From the NCBI GenBank assembly GCA_008729055.1, contig SDUX01000002.1, forward strand, positions 6,673,485-6,737,484: DNA of 64,000 nucleotides, in the 5' to 3' direction. A program made the translations under genes and the position numbers. Origin of the DNA: Pyropia haitanensis. Taxonomy: Eukaryota; Rhodophyta; Bangiophyceae; Bangiales; Bangiaceae. Within the stretch, counting starts at the first letter, position 1. Each line of letters begins with the position of its first letter. This document shows positions 1-11,200 of this stretch, piece after piece. Under the pieces are notes generated by a model. It saw only the letters and a program-made list of their open reading frames with translations, did no database searches and was not told the DNA's origin.

Positions 1-3000
1 GCGTCTCGCTCGTCCCCGGTCTCTGTCGTGGCGACTAGGGCAATGGCGGTGGCAGGGCGGCGGCCGCGGCGTGTCGTCGCCCTTTCTCTCTTCCCCGTCG
101 ACGCCCCCCCCCCGCCGGCGGAGGGGGGGGGCGGGGGGGTCTCGAGATGCCAGGGGGGGTAGCCGTTGCGGGTGGTTCTTTTGCTGGTTGTGGCGGCGGC
201 AGCCAACGTGGCGTAGGCGATAGGGGAAGGGGAAAGGGGGCACACCATTCGCCCGCCCCGTGCTGGGTGCGACTCTCGCTGCCGAGGACGCATCGCAGGC
301 GGTGGTCGCGGAGTGCCGCGCCGCCGTCGCCGCGTCGGCCGGCGTCGCGGTCATGGTCGCCGCCGCTGCGACGGCCGCCGCGGAGGGCCGCCGCGGCGCC
401 GCGGCTGCGGCGGCCGCCGCGGAGCCGATCTAGACCCGCGCGCCGCTGCCGCGGACGGCCGTAGCGGCGGCGGCGGATTGGGTGGCCACGCGGGCGGTGA
501 CCACGTACACGCCGCTGCTGCGGTTGGGGGGGATGGCGGACGCCCCAAGGCGGGGGGTGTACGACGGCGTCGTGCGTCGGGATGACGTCAATGGCGTCGG
601 CGCCCCCGGGGGGGGGGGGGGGGCATGTGGTTTTCCCGCCGCGCCGGATTGTACAGCCGCCGCCCCTACTCCCTTGCAGCAAACCGCCCTCCCCGGCGGG
701 GACCATGGCGGTGCTCCTGGCGGCGGCGGCGGCCTCGGTACCGTCAGCGACGGTGGGGGGGAAGGATCCCTCCTGACCGTCATGCGCGCGCTCCAGTGCT
801 GGTGCATCGGCCGTCGAGTGGCAGGCGGCCTGGCGGACGGCCTTAGCAGCGGCCAAGGCAGCGGTGGCTGCCGATGCGCGGGCCGCCGCCGCCGGAGCGG
901 CCGCCGACGGCTGCGGTGACGACAGCGGCGCGTCCAACACCTCGTCCGACGGCGAGGGGGGGGGGGGTGGGCGCCGGCAGTGGTGGCGCGGAGGCCAGCG
1001 GACGTGAGGATTGAGCGAGCGCTCGTCGACGCCGCTGGACGCTCGCATCGGGGCGATCGGCGCGACAATAGAGGGGCAGCGGAGCGTTGTTGAACCCCCG
1101 GCCTGACGTCCCACACTTGATTCCACGCCGCAGTGGCGGCACTACAAACACATGCAGGTATCCTGGTAGCTCGTTATGGACGGAGGCCGTTCATCGACGG
1201 GACGGGGTCCACCCCGAACCTCTGAGGCCATCGCGGAGACGTAGGGAAAAGGCGGGCGGCGAGGGTGAAGGGGCGGAGGCGGGGGGATGGGCGGCTTACC
1301 AGCAGCTGTGAAGTCTACGTCCAGACGGTCCACGCAGCCGTCCCGGCGGAGCGACCCGCAGCCGGCCCTTCTGTCTTCTGTTGTTGTCTTTGTCTGAGGG
1401 CGTCCCCGGCCGTCTCGCGCGCCGGCCTTCATCCTCTCCGCCACGTTCGCCACCATTTCGCGTCGGCGCTCGTGAGGTGCGCCAGCCGAACCTGCGCGGC
1501 AAGGTTTCGTCGCCCGCCTCGGTGCGCGCGACACCTGCCGCGCTGCTCCCCCCCCCCCCCCGCCCTGGTGTAGCGGCCTTCTCGGCCACCGTCGCTTCTC
1601 CATGATGGCTGACTCGGCAGCCTTGGCTGCGCGCAGGTGCCCGGCCGCGTCGCCGCCCCCTATCGGATACCAATGGCAAAGACGAGCCGCTCAGCCGGCT
1701 TGGCCCGCCTTCCTCCACCGCCTTCCTCCCCCGCCCGCCTGCGCCGCCCTCCTCCCCCGCCCGCCTGCCTTGGCCACCCCCTCCCCCCCGCCCCGTCCAT
1801 CGCCCCTCCATTGGTCCGCCGTGGCCGCCCCACACAGCGCCCGCCCCACCGCCGCCGCGCCGCCAATGAGGGCGCCGCCGCTCCGCCCCTGCCAGCGCGA
1901 CGGTGCACAGGGCGGGGCGGTGGGGCCCCCCTCTTGGTGCTGCTTTGTGGAGGGGGGGTGCGGATCAACCGGGCCCGCCGGGCCCCGACATGTGACGCGG
2001 TTGGGGGGAGCGGTAGCTGCCACCGGCGTCCGTCGTGGCGGCGTGCCGCCAATCGGTCGCCGTCGACGGCGCACCCCCTTCTCTGTTGCTCTCGCCGGGC
2101 CGTCGCGCCCGCGCGCCCCCGCCCTCTACCCGCTCTGCCTCGCCCGCCCGCCCGCCCGTCCGCCCGCCCGCCCGCCCGCCCGCCCGTCCGCCCCCCCTCC
2201 CGCCCTCCCCTCCACAAGGGTGCCACCGGCTCGTCCACGGCGCTACCCGCATCTGGCTGGGGGTGTCTCGCCCTCCCCTGCCCTCCGCCGCGTACCGGCC
2301 ACCTTTCCATCTTGCTCACCCGCTGCCGCCGCAGCCGCCTCGCTTCTCCCCACCGGGCTGTGGTGGGGGCTGTGCCCAACGAGGGACTTCCACCGCGTGG
2401 CCCACAGGACCCCTTCCGCTTGGCCTCCGCCACCCCCCCACCTTGGGCCTCGCCGCCGCGGACTTTGGCCGTCGGGGGGTTGGGTGGCTGGTCGTCGTCG
2501 TGAGGGGCTGGAGAGGCGGGGTAATACGGCGCCGCCCCGTCCCGGGCCCGTGCGGCACCAGGCCAGCGTCTCCCCCCCCCCTTCCCCCGCCCTGCCGCGG
2601 GTGTTGGCACCAAGAATATCTGGGCGGCTGCGGGCGACGGCGCCTGCCGTGACCGGCGGCGGGGCCCCCCGCCACGACGCGCCATCCGACCCGGTGACCA
2701 CGCTGCGCGCGGGGTGGTGGTGCGCGGTGCCCCACCGCGGCCACACACGCACACACCTCCACCCTTTGCGGAGGAGATAGGGGTCGTGGCGGTGGCGAGA
2801 GACCGCGCCCGTGGCGCCTTGACCCTGTTTTTTTTGGTGTGGATTCCTTGTCCCTGCGGTCGAGGCGTGGGTGCTGGCGTGTGGCCCGGGGCGGGAGGTT
2901 GCCGTGGATTTCCTTGTTGCCGGTACAGTACCGCGGCGGTGGGCCGGAGGGAGGCGACGCATCCGTTGGTTCGTCGGCTGGGCGGTGGTGGTGGCCCCAG

Positions 3001-3645
3001 CAGTGCAGAGGGGAGTGAGGGGCGGTGAGGGGGGGCGGAGTGACGGGGGGTGCAGACGCGCGCGCCGCTGCAGACCGCCCCTCGGCCAGGGTCCAGCGAC
3101 ACGCGTGGCTGGGGGCACGCCAACCGCCTGCGGGGCGTCGGCGCGCCGACCGCCCCTGTGCACTGGGGCGGGGAGGAGGGCGCGGCGTCGGCGCCACCGC
3201 GACGGCGTCGTCTACTCGTGGTGGGGGGGGACGGGAGGAGCGCGCGCGCGGTGCGCCAGCTCGCCTTCTAGGCGACGCGCTGGCAGCGCCGGGGGCCATT
3301 GACGCCGTTTTTGTTGCTTCCTGGCGTTGGCCGCCGCCGGCGGGGGCGTGTGCGGGTGGCTTCTTTTTTCCCCCTTATTTTTGCCGGTGGCCGCCTCTGC
3401 GGCGGGCACGCGCCGGCGTGTGGGCGGGCGGACGGGCGGGCGGGTGCGCCCGTCTGGCGGTGGGCGGCCGGTTGCGGACGGGCGGCGCGGTGGCTAGGTG
3501 TTCCCTCGGCCCACCCCCCCCCCTCCGCTCCGCTGCCCCTACTTCCTCCCCCCTCACCTTTCTTCCCGGCCTGCCCCGTCCCGCTTGAACGGTCACGGTT
3601 GGGGTTGCGCCGTCACGAGGGCGGCGCCGGCTCCCCACGACAACG
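1..3645. other. GC-rich low-complexity stretch, no supported gene
   Basis: Very GC-rich DNA with long G or C runs and a CCCG tetranucleotide array near 2140-2190. Open frames exist on both strands but are made of Pro/Arg/Ala/Gly runs and match no family I know. Two weak candidates remain. One is a plus-strand Ala-rich terminal segment about 224-433, which reads LAAEDASQAVVAECRAAV and ends at TAG 431-433, with an in-frame stop at 221. The other is a minus-strand frame from 1126 whose first 180 or so residues look like a disordered protein. Neither has a recognisable domain. Homopolymer errors seen elsewhere in the window could hide a gene here. Confidence 0.5.
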
Positions 3646-5249
3646 ATGCCCTCCCCAGGCGGCTGCCGCCAAAGGGAGGATGACCCCGGCGGCGGCGGTC
3701 GAGGCGGGGGCGGCGGGAGCGGCGGCGGGACCGCCGCCGCCGCCGCCCCCCCCGGCGCGGCGCGGGCGGTGGTGTGCACGCTGTTGGGTGGCCACGGCCG
3801 CGCTGCCGCCACCGCCGCCACCGCCGGTGTGCCCGCCCCACCCGGCGCTGCTGCTGGCGCGGCGGGGCTCGCCATCCTCCTGGCGCCGTCGGTGGTGGAG
3901 AGTGCCGCCGCCGCCACGCACCCGACGCGGCGGGCGCCGCTGCCGATGACGGGCGTGGCGGTGGCGCCGCCGCTGTCGCTGTCGCCGCCACAACCGCCGC
4001 CGCTGTCGCCGCTACCGCCGCCGGCCGTGCCGGCGGCGGCCGAGGCGCTGGGCCACGCGCCCCGCGGCGGGTTAGGGGGGTTGCCCTCGGGCCTATTCCG
4101 CCCGTCCGCACCGGCTGGGGGTGGCGTGGCGCCGTCGGTGGCCGGCACGGGTGTCGCCGCGGCGGTTGCCGCGGGCGGGGTGGCTGGGGGTCCCCCTCCC
4201 GGCGACCCCGCCCCCCTGAGCGCGGCCAGCGCGGCCACCTCATTGCACGACGGCGAGGCGTCTGCCGCGCCGACGCTGTCCATGGGCCAGCACATGGTCG
4301 CAGGCGCGCTGGCGGGCATGACCGAGCACCTCGCCATGTTCCCAATGGACACGGTCAAGACGCGTATGCAGTCGTACGCACACGCGGGCGACGGCCGCGT
4401 GTCGCTGTGGCGAACGACCACCGACCTGGCGCGCGCGCGGCTGCTGTACCGCGGCGTCGGCGCGGTCGCCCTGTCGGCGGGGCCCGCCCACGCGCTGTAT
4501 TTTGGTGTGCTCGAGGCGGCCAAAGGGGGCCTCGCGCCGCTGGAGGACGCTCTCTACGCGTCGTCATCACCGTCGGCCGCCTTTGTTGGCAGCGTCAGTG
4601 AGGCTGTCGTGGGCGGCGGCGGCGGCGGCGGCGGTGTTGGGGACGTGTCCTACCACCCCCTGTCGTCGGCGATGGCGGGGGCGGTGGCGACGGTGGCGAG
4701 CGACGCGATCATGACGCCCCTGGACGTGGTCAAACAGCGGATGCAGCTGTCGGTGACGGACGGCAGCGTCGCGGCTTGCGTCGCGCGGGTGCACGCGGAG
4801 CACGGCTTTGGCGCGTTCTTTGCCGGCTTCCGCACCACCCTCTTGATGAACGTGCCCTTTTTTGCCGTCCACAACACCGTCTATGACGCGGCGTCGGCGG
4901 TGCTGCGGGGGGTGGACTTTGCGCACGGTTCCCGCACCGCCGACGGCCGCTTCTCGGCCGCGTGCTCGGCGGTGGCGGGGGGGTGGCGGGCGCCGCCGCG
5001 GCGGCCGTGACGACGCCGTTGGACGTGGTCAAGACGCGCCTGCAGACACAGGGGGAGGTGGGCGCTCGCCGGTACGGGGGGATGCGCGACGCGCTGCTGG
5101 CGGTGGCGCGGGAGGAGGGCGCACGGGGGCTCGCGCGGGGCATGGTCCCGCGCGTCCTCTTCCACGCGCCGGCCGCGGCCGTGTGCTGGACCACCTACGA
5201 GGGTTGCAAGTACCTGATGGGCGTGACGGGGGAGGTGGGGGGGGGGTAG
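3646..5249 (+). CDS. Mitoferrin-like mitochondrial carrier (SLC25A28/37, Mrs3/4 type), apparent 1-base frameshift
   Basis: Predicted inner-membrane carrier moving ferrous iron into the mitochondrial matrix. Three carrier repeats are visible, with signatures PMDTVK (residue 233), PLDVVK (358) and a third PLDVVK at 5016-5033. Best match is the mitoferrin subgroup: GALAGMTEHLAMFPMD, GPAHALYF, LMNVPFFAVH and a C-terminal TYEGCKYLM. The three histidines known to matter in yeast Mrs3 have counterparts at residues 228, 282 and 409. The first two repeats lie in one frame and the third in another. The switch falls in the G7 run at 4977-4983, where one more G restores AVAGGVAGAAAAAVTTPLD. The ATG at 3646 gives about 210 low-complexity residues before the carrier core, so the true start may lie nearer the core. 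Family call is firm; iron as substrate is inferred. Confidence 0.85.
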
Positions 5250-5610
5250 GTCCGCCTTGCTCTTACCACGTGGGGGGGGGAGGGGTGGCGGAAAGAGCGT
5301 GTCGCGGTATGCTGATGCGTGCCCGGCAGCGCGCCGCCCGTGTACAGCGCGTCCGGCGCAGGGGAGCACATGTGGGGTGGGTACGGGGTGACCGTCTTGT
5401 ATTTGGGTGATCGGGGAGTGAGAGCGGGCGGCATGGCCGCCCCGCTCGGCGGCAGGTCGATGGGCCTCCGCGCTGTTTTATCTGTCTGCTGTAGAGGCAA
5501 TGCCACGGCCGGAGGCCGCGGCATGCCCAGTGGGGGGGTTCGTCGGCGCGAGGGAGAAAAAATCTGCACCCCCCTGGCTGCGACGCTTGCCAGCCACGGC
5601 CGCCGTTGGC
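5250..5610. other. Convergent intergenic region
   Basis: Space between two convergent genes, presumably both 3' UTRs. I see no gene, RNA or repeat in it. Confidence 0.6.
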
Positions 5611-6564
5611 TCACGGGAACAGGCTGTCCACGTCGACGATATTCTCTGGCGCGTCCACGCCCACTTCCCCGAGCCCCGGGAGGACCCGGTCGGCGCCCTC
5701 AAACGCCTGTGACGCGGTAGAGGGCGTGGTGGTGACGACGACGCGGAGGCCCGCGGCGACCGCCGCGGCTACCCCAATCGCCGAGTCCTCCACCACCACA
5801 CACGCCGCTGCCGGCAAGCCCAGCCGCTCCATGGCGGTGGTGTAAATGAGCGGGTCGGGCTTCTTGGCCGGCACGTCGTCGCCGGCAATGACAAGGTCAA
5901 AGCGGGCCAGCCGGTCAGGCCCGAGCAGCGCCGGCAGTGTCCTCGCCACGGCCTCCTTGTTGGCCGCCGAGCAGATGGCGGTGACCACCCCGCGGGCGTG
6001 CGCCTCGTCAATGAGCCGCAGCACGCCCGGCCGCGGCGCCGCGGCGCCCGTGTCAATGAGCTCCGTGTAGAGCTCCGTCTTGGCCGCGACGAGGTCGTCG
6101 AGGAGGGCGGCCTTGCGGTCGTCCAGCCCCGCCGCGTCGCCGTCGGTGACGCGCGCCGGCCAGCCGGCGCTGTCAAAGTAGTAGATCATCTTGGCGCGGC
6201 CGCCGCCGACCGCGTTTTGGAGCTCCTCATAGTACGGGACGGACCACTCAAAGCCGAGGCCCGCCGCCGCCCACGTGCGGTTGTATGCGACACGGTGGAG
6301 CTCCTCCGACTCGAGCAGCACCCCGTCACAGTCAAAGATGATGGCCCGCCGAGGGGGGTCTCCGCCAAGGGGGGAGGCCGCCGCGTCGGCGGCAGCGGCG
6401 GGGGGGGGCGACGCCGCCGACGCGACTACCCAGGGCCGCCGGCTGGCTGCCGCGGCGGCGGGGGGGGCGACCAGCCGGCGGGGCGGCGGCCGTTCGGCGG
6501 CGGCCGCCCGACGGCTGGCGGTCGTGGCCAGGGCTGGCGCACTCACAAACGCGGGGGAGACCAT
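5611..6564 (-). CDS. CbbY-like HAD phosphatase, probably plastid-targeted (xylulose-1,5-bisphosphate phosphatase type)
   Basis: HAD-superfamily hydrolase closest to the plant chloroplast CbbY-like proteins (Arabidopsis At4g39970 type), which dephosphorylate xylulose-1,5-bisphosphate, an inhibitor of Rubisco. Motif I is FDCDGVLLESEELH, with nucleophile and acid aspartates about residues 78 and 80. The family stretch WSVPYYEELQNAVGGGRAKM follows, then motif II in ICSAANK, the motif III lysine in AGDDVPAKKPDP and motif IV VVEDSAIG. About 317 residues. The start is ATG 6564, giving MVSPAFVSAPALATTASRR, a plausible transit peptide; the frame stays open upstream but only with a TTG. A 1.4-kb gap upstream separates it from the divergent GYF gene. 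Substrate is inferred from family similarity. Confidence 0.85.
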   Translation of the reverse strand: MVSPAFVSAPALATTASRRAAAAERPPPRRLVAPPAAAAASRRPWVVASAASPPPAAAADAAASPLGGDPPRRAIIFDCDGVLLESEELHRVAYNRTWAAAGLGFEWSVPYYEELQNAVGGGRAKMIYYFDSAGWPARVTDGDAAGLDDRKAALLDDLVAAKTELYTELIDTGAAAPRPGVLRLIDEAHARGVVTAICSAANKEAVARTLPALLGPDRLARFDLVIAGDDVPAKKPDPLIYTTAMERLGLPAAACVVVEDSAIGVAAAVAAGLRVVVTTTPSTASQAFEGADRVLPGLGEVGVDAPENIVDVDSLFP

Positions 6565-8006
6565 GACAGGTGGAGCAGCCGACGTGCCTGACCGCACCGG
6601 CACACAGCTGTGTGGGCAGACAGGAGCTGTAGAAGCGGGAGCAGCGGGAGGCTCGGGCGAGAACAGGAGTGGATGGGGGGTGGCGCTCAAGGCGGGAGGG
6701 GAAGGCGAAGCACCATGGCCGTTTCAACCATCTGCGGCTGAAAAGGCATGAGGGCGGGGTTGTGGGGGCGACTCGTAGGCCTGCATTGTGGCAGTGGCGC
6801 GACCTCATCCAAGACGACGAGAACGAGGTTGGCTGCCCGGCTCGTGTAGGAAAATGGGTGGTGGCGGTGGCCCTGTGCACCCGCGTCTTGGCGGGAGACA
6901 CGATCGGTCCGGCCGTCGGCGGGCAGCGCGAGCAGACACCGTAGGTTTGAGCTCGAAACGTTCACCCCCCACCCTTCACTGAGCCACCACCACCACATCT
7001 CACACTCCACGTGTCGCCCACCAGTGAGCGACCGCCACGGGGGGGCCCCAGCTGCTCGAGGAACGGCGGGGGGGTGCCTCGCGCGTTGGCCGCCGCGCTT
7101 TGTCCCCGATTGGGCCGGCCGCCGCGGATGTAACATTCTCGGCCCGCCCCGGCGATCGCGCCCGCCGGCGGGGGGGGGGGCGCGAGAGGGGGGGTTGAGG
7201 GGGGGGGGGGGGTTACCGCCGCCGCCGTGGGCCGCGCGGAACACTGCGAAATCGGGCAGGCGGGGGCGGTGGGGGGGGGCGGCCGGCGGCGCGCGGCCTC
7301 CGCGCCACGGACCACCAAGCCACTCGATTCTGTCGTCCGACCGCGGCCGACGGCCTGCCCGCTCGCGGGGGGGGGGGGGGGGCTGCCAGCGTGAGCGAGG
7401 GCGTGTCTGTCCGGCGCCCCGCACCACGGCCATCTGCTGTCGCCGTCGCCGCCGCCGCCGCCTCCGCCTCTGTTCGCCCACGCCGCCCGCCCCCCCCGCC
7501 CCCCCCGCCCCCCGCCAGTCGCCCGCGCCCCCCTGCCCGCGTTGTTCCGCCCTCGCCCGCCCCCCCTCTTCTGCCGCTGTTGTTGCTGCTGCCGCCGCGG
7601 TTGGTGTGACTGTCGCCGGCCGTGCCCGTCGTGTGCCCCCCTTTTTTCCTCACGTGGTTGCAGGTGTCCCACCCCGCCGCGCTCCCCCCGTGTCCCTGCG
7701 CCCCCTTTTTTCCCCTTGCTCGTGCCCCCCTCCCCTTCCCCTTACCCCGTCCGAGCGCTCCCACCCGCGTGTTGCTACCTGTGGAAACATCGCGGAGTGG
7801 TGAAGCTTCCCTCTCCCCCCCCCCCCTTCCCGACCGCTCTGCCGCTGTCTCGTGTTTTGCGCCGGTGTCGCGGGTGCGCTCGTATTTTGTTTTTCTCGAG
7901 CTGAGTGTGGGAGGGTGCGGGTGCGTTCCGATCTTGATCCACGCGGTGGCGATCGCGTCGCGTGTCGCCGCCCCCCCGACCCCGCCGCTGCGCCCCCATC
8001 TTCAGC
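6565..8006. other. Divergent intergenic region (putative bidirectional promoter)
   Basis: 1.4 kb between the divergently transcribed CbbY-like and GYF genes, so both promoters should lie here. It is GC-rich with several G and C runs. I see no TATA box, RNA gene or convincing coding frame. Confidence 0.5.
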
Positions 8007-8206
8007 ATGTCGTCGACGCCAACGAACGGTGGGGACGTAGCGCTGCGCCCTGGGTGGATGTCCCTGAGCGCGAAGAAGAAGAAAGCGCCGTCGGCGGCCG
8101 ATGCGTTTGCTCTGCCACCGGCGTCGGTGTCGCCGCCGCCTGAGCGCGACCTGGCTGCGTTTGCGCCTACGCCTCCCACCTACGCGGCTGCGTCGACCGG
8201 TGGTAA

Positions 8207-8237
<31 letters not shown>

Positions 8238-11200
8238 GGTGGTTCGTCGTCGTTTTCGTTTTCGTCTGCGCTGTCGGGTGGCGGTGGCGGGGGCGGCGGC
8301 GGGGGTGGCCTCGGCGGTTTTGGGGGGGGGGGTGGGGGTGGGCTGGGTGGCCTAAATGGTCTGGGTGGTGCGGGCAATGACACTGGGAGTGGCGTTGGTG
8401 GTAGCAGCGGCAGCGGTAGCGGGGGCGGTGGTGGCGGTGCGCCGTTTGCCTTCACTTCTTCCTGGGGGGAGTCGTCCAACACGTATACGCCGGGGGAGCT
8501 GCGGACGCTTCTCCGTGCGTCGCGTGAGGCCCGTCCGCCGTCGGGGCTTGTTGCTCACCACGCTCACGTGGTGTCGACGGTGCCGCTGCCGCTGGCGGAT
8601 GAGGCCCCGCCGCCGCCTGGTGGGGGGTCGTCGGGCGTTGTCAACGCCGCGCCGCTTGGTGGGGCAGGTGGGAGCGGCGGGGTTGGGGGTGGGGGCGGCG
8701 GCGGCGGCGGTGGTGGTGGCAGCAGCGGTGGTGGTGGCGGCCTCGCGAACAGCGGCGGGCCACCCCCCGTGCCTGCCCCTCTGTCGTCGTCCTACTTTCC
8801 CGCGACCAAGGGCGGTGCGTCCCGCTTTGGCCGCGATACCGCGGCGGTTCCCGTGCATTCGCCGCCGCGTGGGTCGGCGTCGGCGTTTCGTGACTACCGA
8901 TCGGCACAGGTTGGCGGCAGCGGTGGCGGCGGGGGTGGGGATGCCGGTGCCTCCCGGAGTGGGGGGGGCGGGTCTGCCAATCACAGTGGTGGCCTGACGC
9001 CTCGCCCAGGGGTGGGCGCGATTCTTGGGGAACGTGGCGGCTCGCGAGGCCAGTCCAGCGGTGCTGGTGGGGGTAGCGGTGGCAGCGGCGCTGCCAGCGG
9101 CGTGGCCAGCGGGATGGGCAATGGTGGCGGCCTTGGTGGCGGCGGAACGCTCTCCTCTTCCCCTCCGGCCCGGGACTTTTGGTCGGGCTCTGCGACTCTC
9201 GCCGCGGCGGAGCGTCCGCTGGGCGGTCCTGGTGGCGGCGCGGGGTCTGGTGGGGAGGTCAAAGAGCGGCGCCCGCTGGCGCTCAAGCCTCGAAGCATTC
9301 CCCTGGGGGAGGGCGGCGGCGGTGCCGCCGGCGGTGTCGGCGCTGGCGTTGGAAGTGGCAGCAGCAGTGCCCGTGGGGCTGGCAGTGCCGGTCTAGGTAG
9401 CAGCGGCAGCGGTGCTCCCTCATCGGCGATTGACATTGCCGGGTCGGGTGACGGCGCTACGGGCCGCCAGTGGGGCAGCACCCGTAGCACCCGCTCGGCG
9501 GCCGACTCGGAGCGCAACTGGCGAGTGTCTAGTGCGGGCGCGGCGAGCAGCTTTGACTCGACCGCCACCTATTCGTCGCGCCCTTACGGCAGCGGTACTG
9601 CGGGAGCGGGCGGTACCTCCTCGTCTGTTCTGCCGTCCACGTCAGTGGTGGTGCCGTCGTCAACCAAATCCAAAGCTACGGGCTATGCCAACGCCGTCAC
9701 GGGCAGCAACCGCAGCCGTCCGGGGGGTTCAGTCAGTGGCGGCGGCGGCGGCGGTATTGGAGGCGCGCTGACGGGCACGGACGTGTTGACGTTTGGGGCA
9801 CACACGGACGGGCCTCTCGTGCCTGCACCTGGCGATCCGCCGGCGCGGGATCTATCGAGCTTGGCGGCTAAGCCCGCTACACCCGCCGGTGGGGCGCATA
9901 GTGGCGTGGGCTCGGACGCTGGCGGCCTTGGCGGCGACGGGTCGCCGCTGGGCCTGCTCCCGGAGGTAGACTCGGAAGCCGAAAAGGCGCGCCTGGAGAA
10001 AGATATGGCGGAGGTACTGGCGGACGGCGACGCTGTTTGGCAGTATCGTGACCCTCAGGGCGAGACGCAGGGCCCGTTTGTTGCGTCCCAGCTGCTCGAG
10101 TGGCACCGTGCGGGGTATTACGATGCGGAGCTGCCAGTGAAGCGCGTGGGTGACGCCGACGACAAGCTAATGCCCCTCGCTGAGGCGTTCTTCATGCGAG
10201 CGCGCCCTCGTCCGGCGTCACCGGCGCTGCCCCCCGGGTTCAACCGCAGCGGAGACGCCCGACGCAGCGGTGCGACCAGCCTGGACGCAGAGCCATCCTC
10301 GTCGGTTGCCCGCATGGCTGAGGAAGTGGAGCGCATGCGCCTAGAGGCGCGCAAGAAGGCGGCAGCGGCGTCGGCGGCAGCTGCGTCGCTCGCATTGTCG
10401 CGTACTGATGACGAGGTGGAGGGGTCGGACGAGCCTCGCAAGGCGTCTGTGTTTGACTCCCCGGGCACGCGCGCGCGGCACGTCCGTGCTGCCGAGGCTT
10501 ACGCTGCGGACGTGGCCGCCCGGGACGCTGAGCTTGTTGTTCCCGAGTCGAGCCCGATCGAGACGAGCGAATCCGAGCCGCCCGCGCCGGTGGCACCCGC
10601 GCCGGCGCCTGTGGCGCCTGTGTCGTCCGTGACTCCGACTTCGGCGCGTGGCGGGTTGCCGCCGGGCAGCCGTCTTGCTCGCTTCATGGCTGCCAAGAAA
10701 CCTGATGTGGCTGCTGCCGACGATGGTGGGGCACCAGCGGTGGCGGCCAAGGCAACGTCACCGAAACCGGCTGCAACCATCCCCGCGACTTCTCCCCGCA
10801 CCGACGTGAATGTCAGCTCAGCTGGTGCGGAGGACGCTACTGGCAATCACACTGGGGAACCGGCAGTCGAGCATACGGGGCCAGTGAAGGGCTCGGGCGA
10901 TGAAGCTCAGGCGGCGACTGAGCCGTCGACGGCATCTACTTCTGAGGCCGGCTCAGAAACGCGTGGCGTCCGGGGCGCAGGTGGCATCGAGTCGCTGATG
11001 GCGATGGACCCGGCGATTGCGCGCGCTGCGGCGTTCAACCGCCAGCAGGCGAACATGCAGCAGCCAGGGATGGACAAGTTCGTGGGAGGGCAACCGGTGC
11101 ATCATGATTCGAGCTCGCATCCGGTGCATCATGCGAGCATGGGGCAGGCGCCGCCCTCGCAGGCGTCCCTCTCCCAGCAGGCCATCCTGCAGCAACAGCA

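Noticed and set aside
2136..2200. CCCG tetranucleotide array as a CRISPR-like or telomeric repeat
   Set aside because: No spacers, wrong unit for a telomere, and surrounded by ordinary GC-rich low complexity.
1660..3123. 487-codon minus-strand frame near the left end
   Set aside because: Arg/Pro/Gly shadow of GC-rich DNA, overlapped by equally long frames on other strands.
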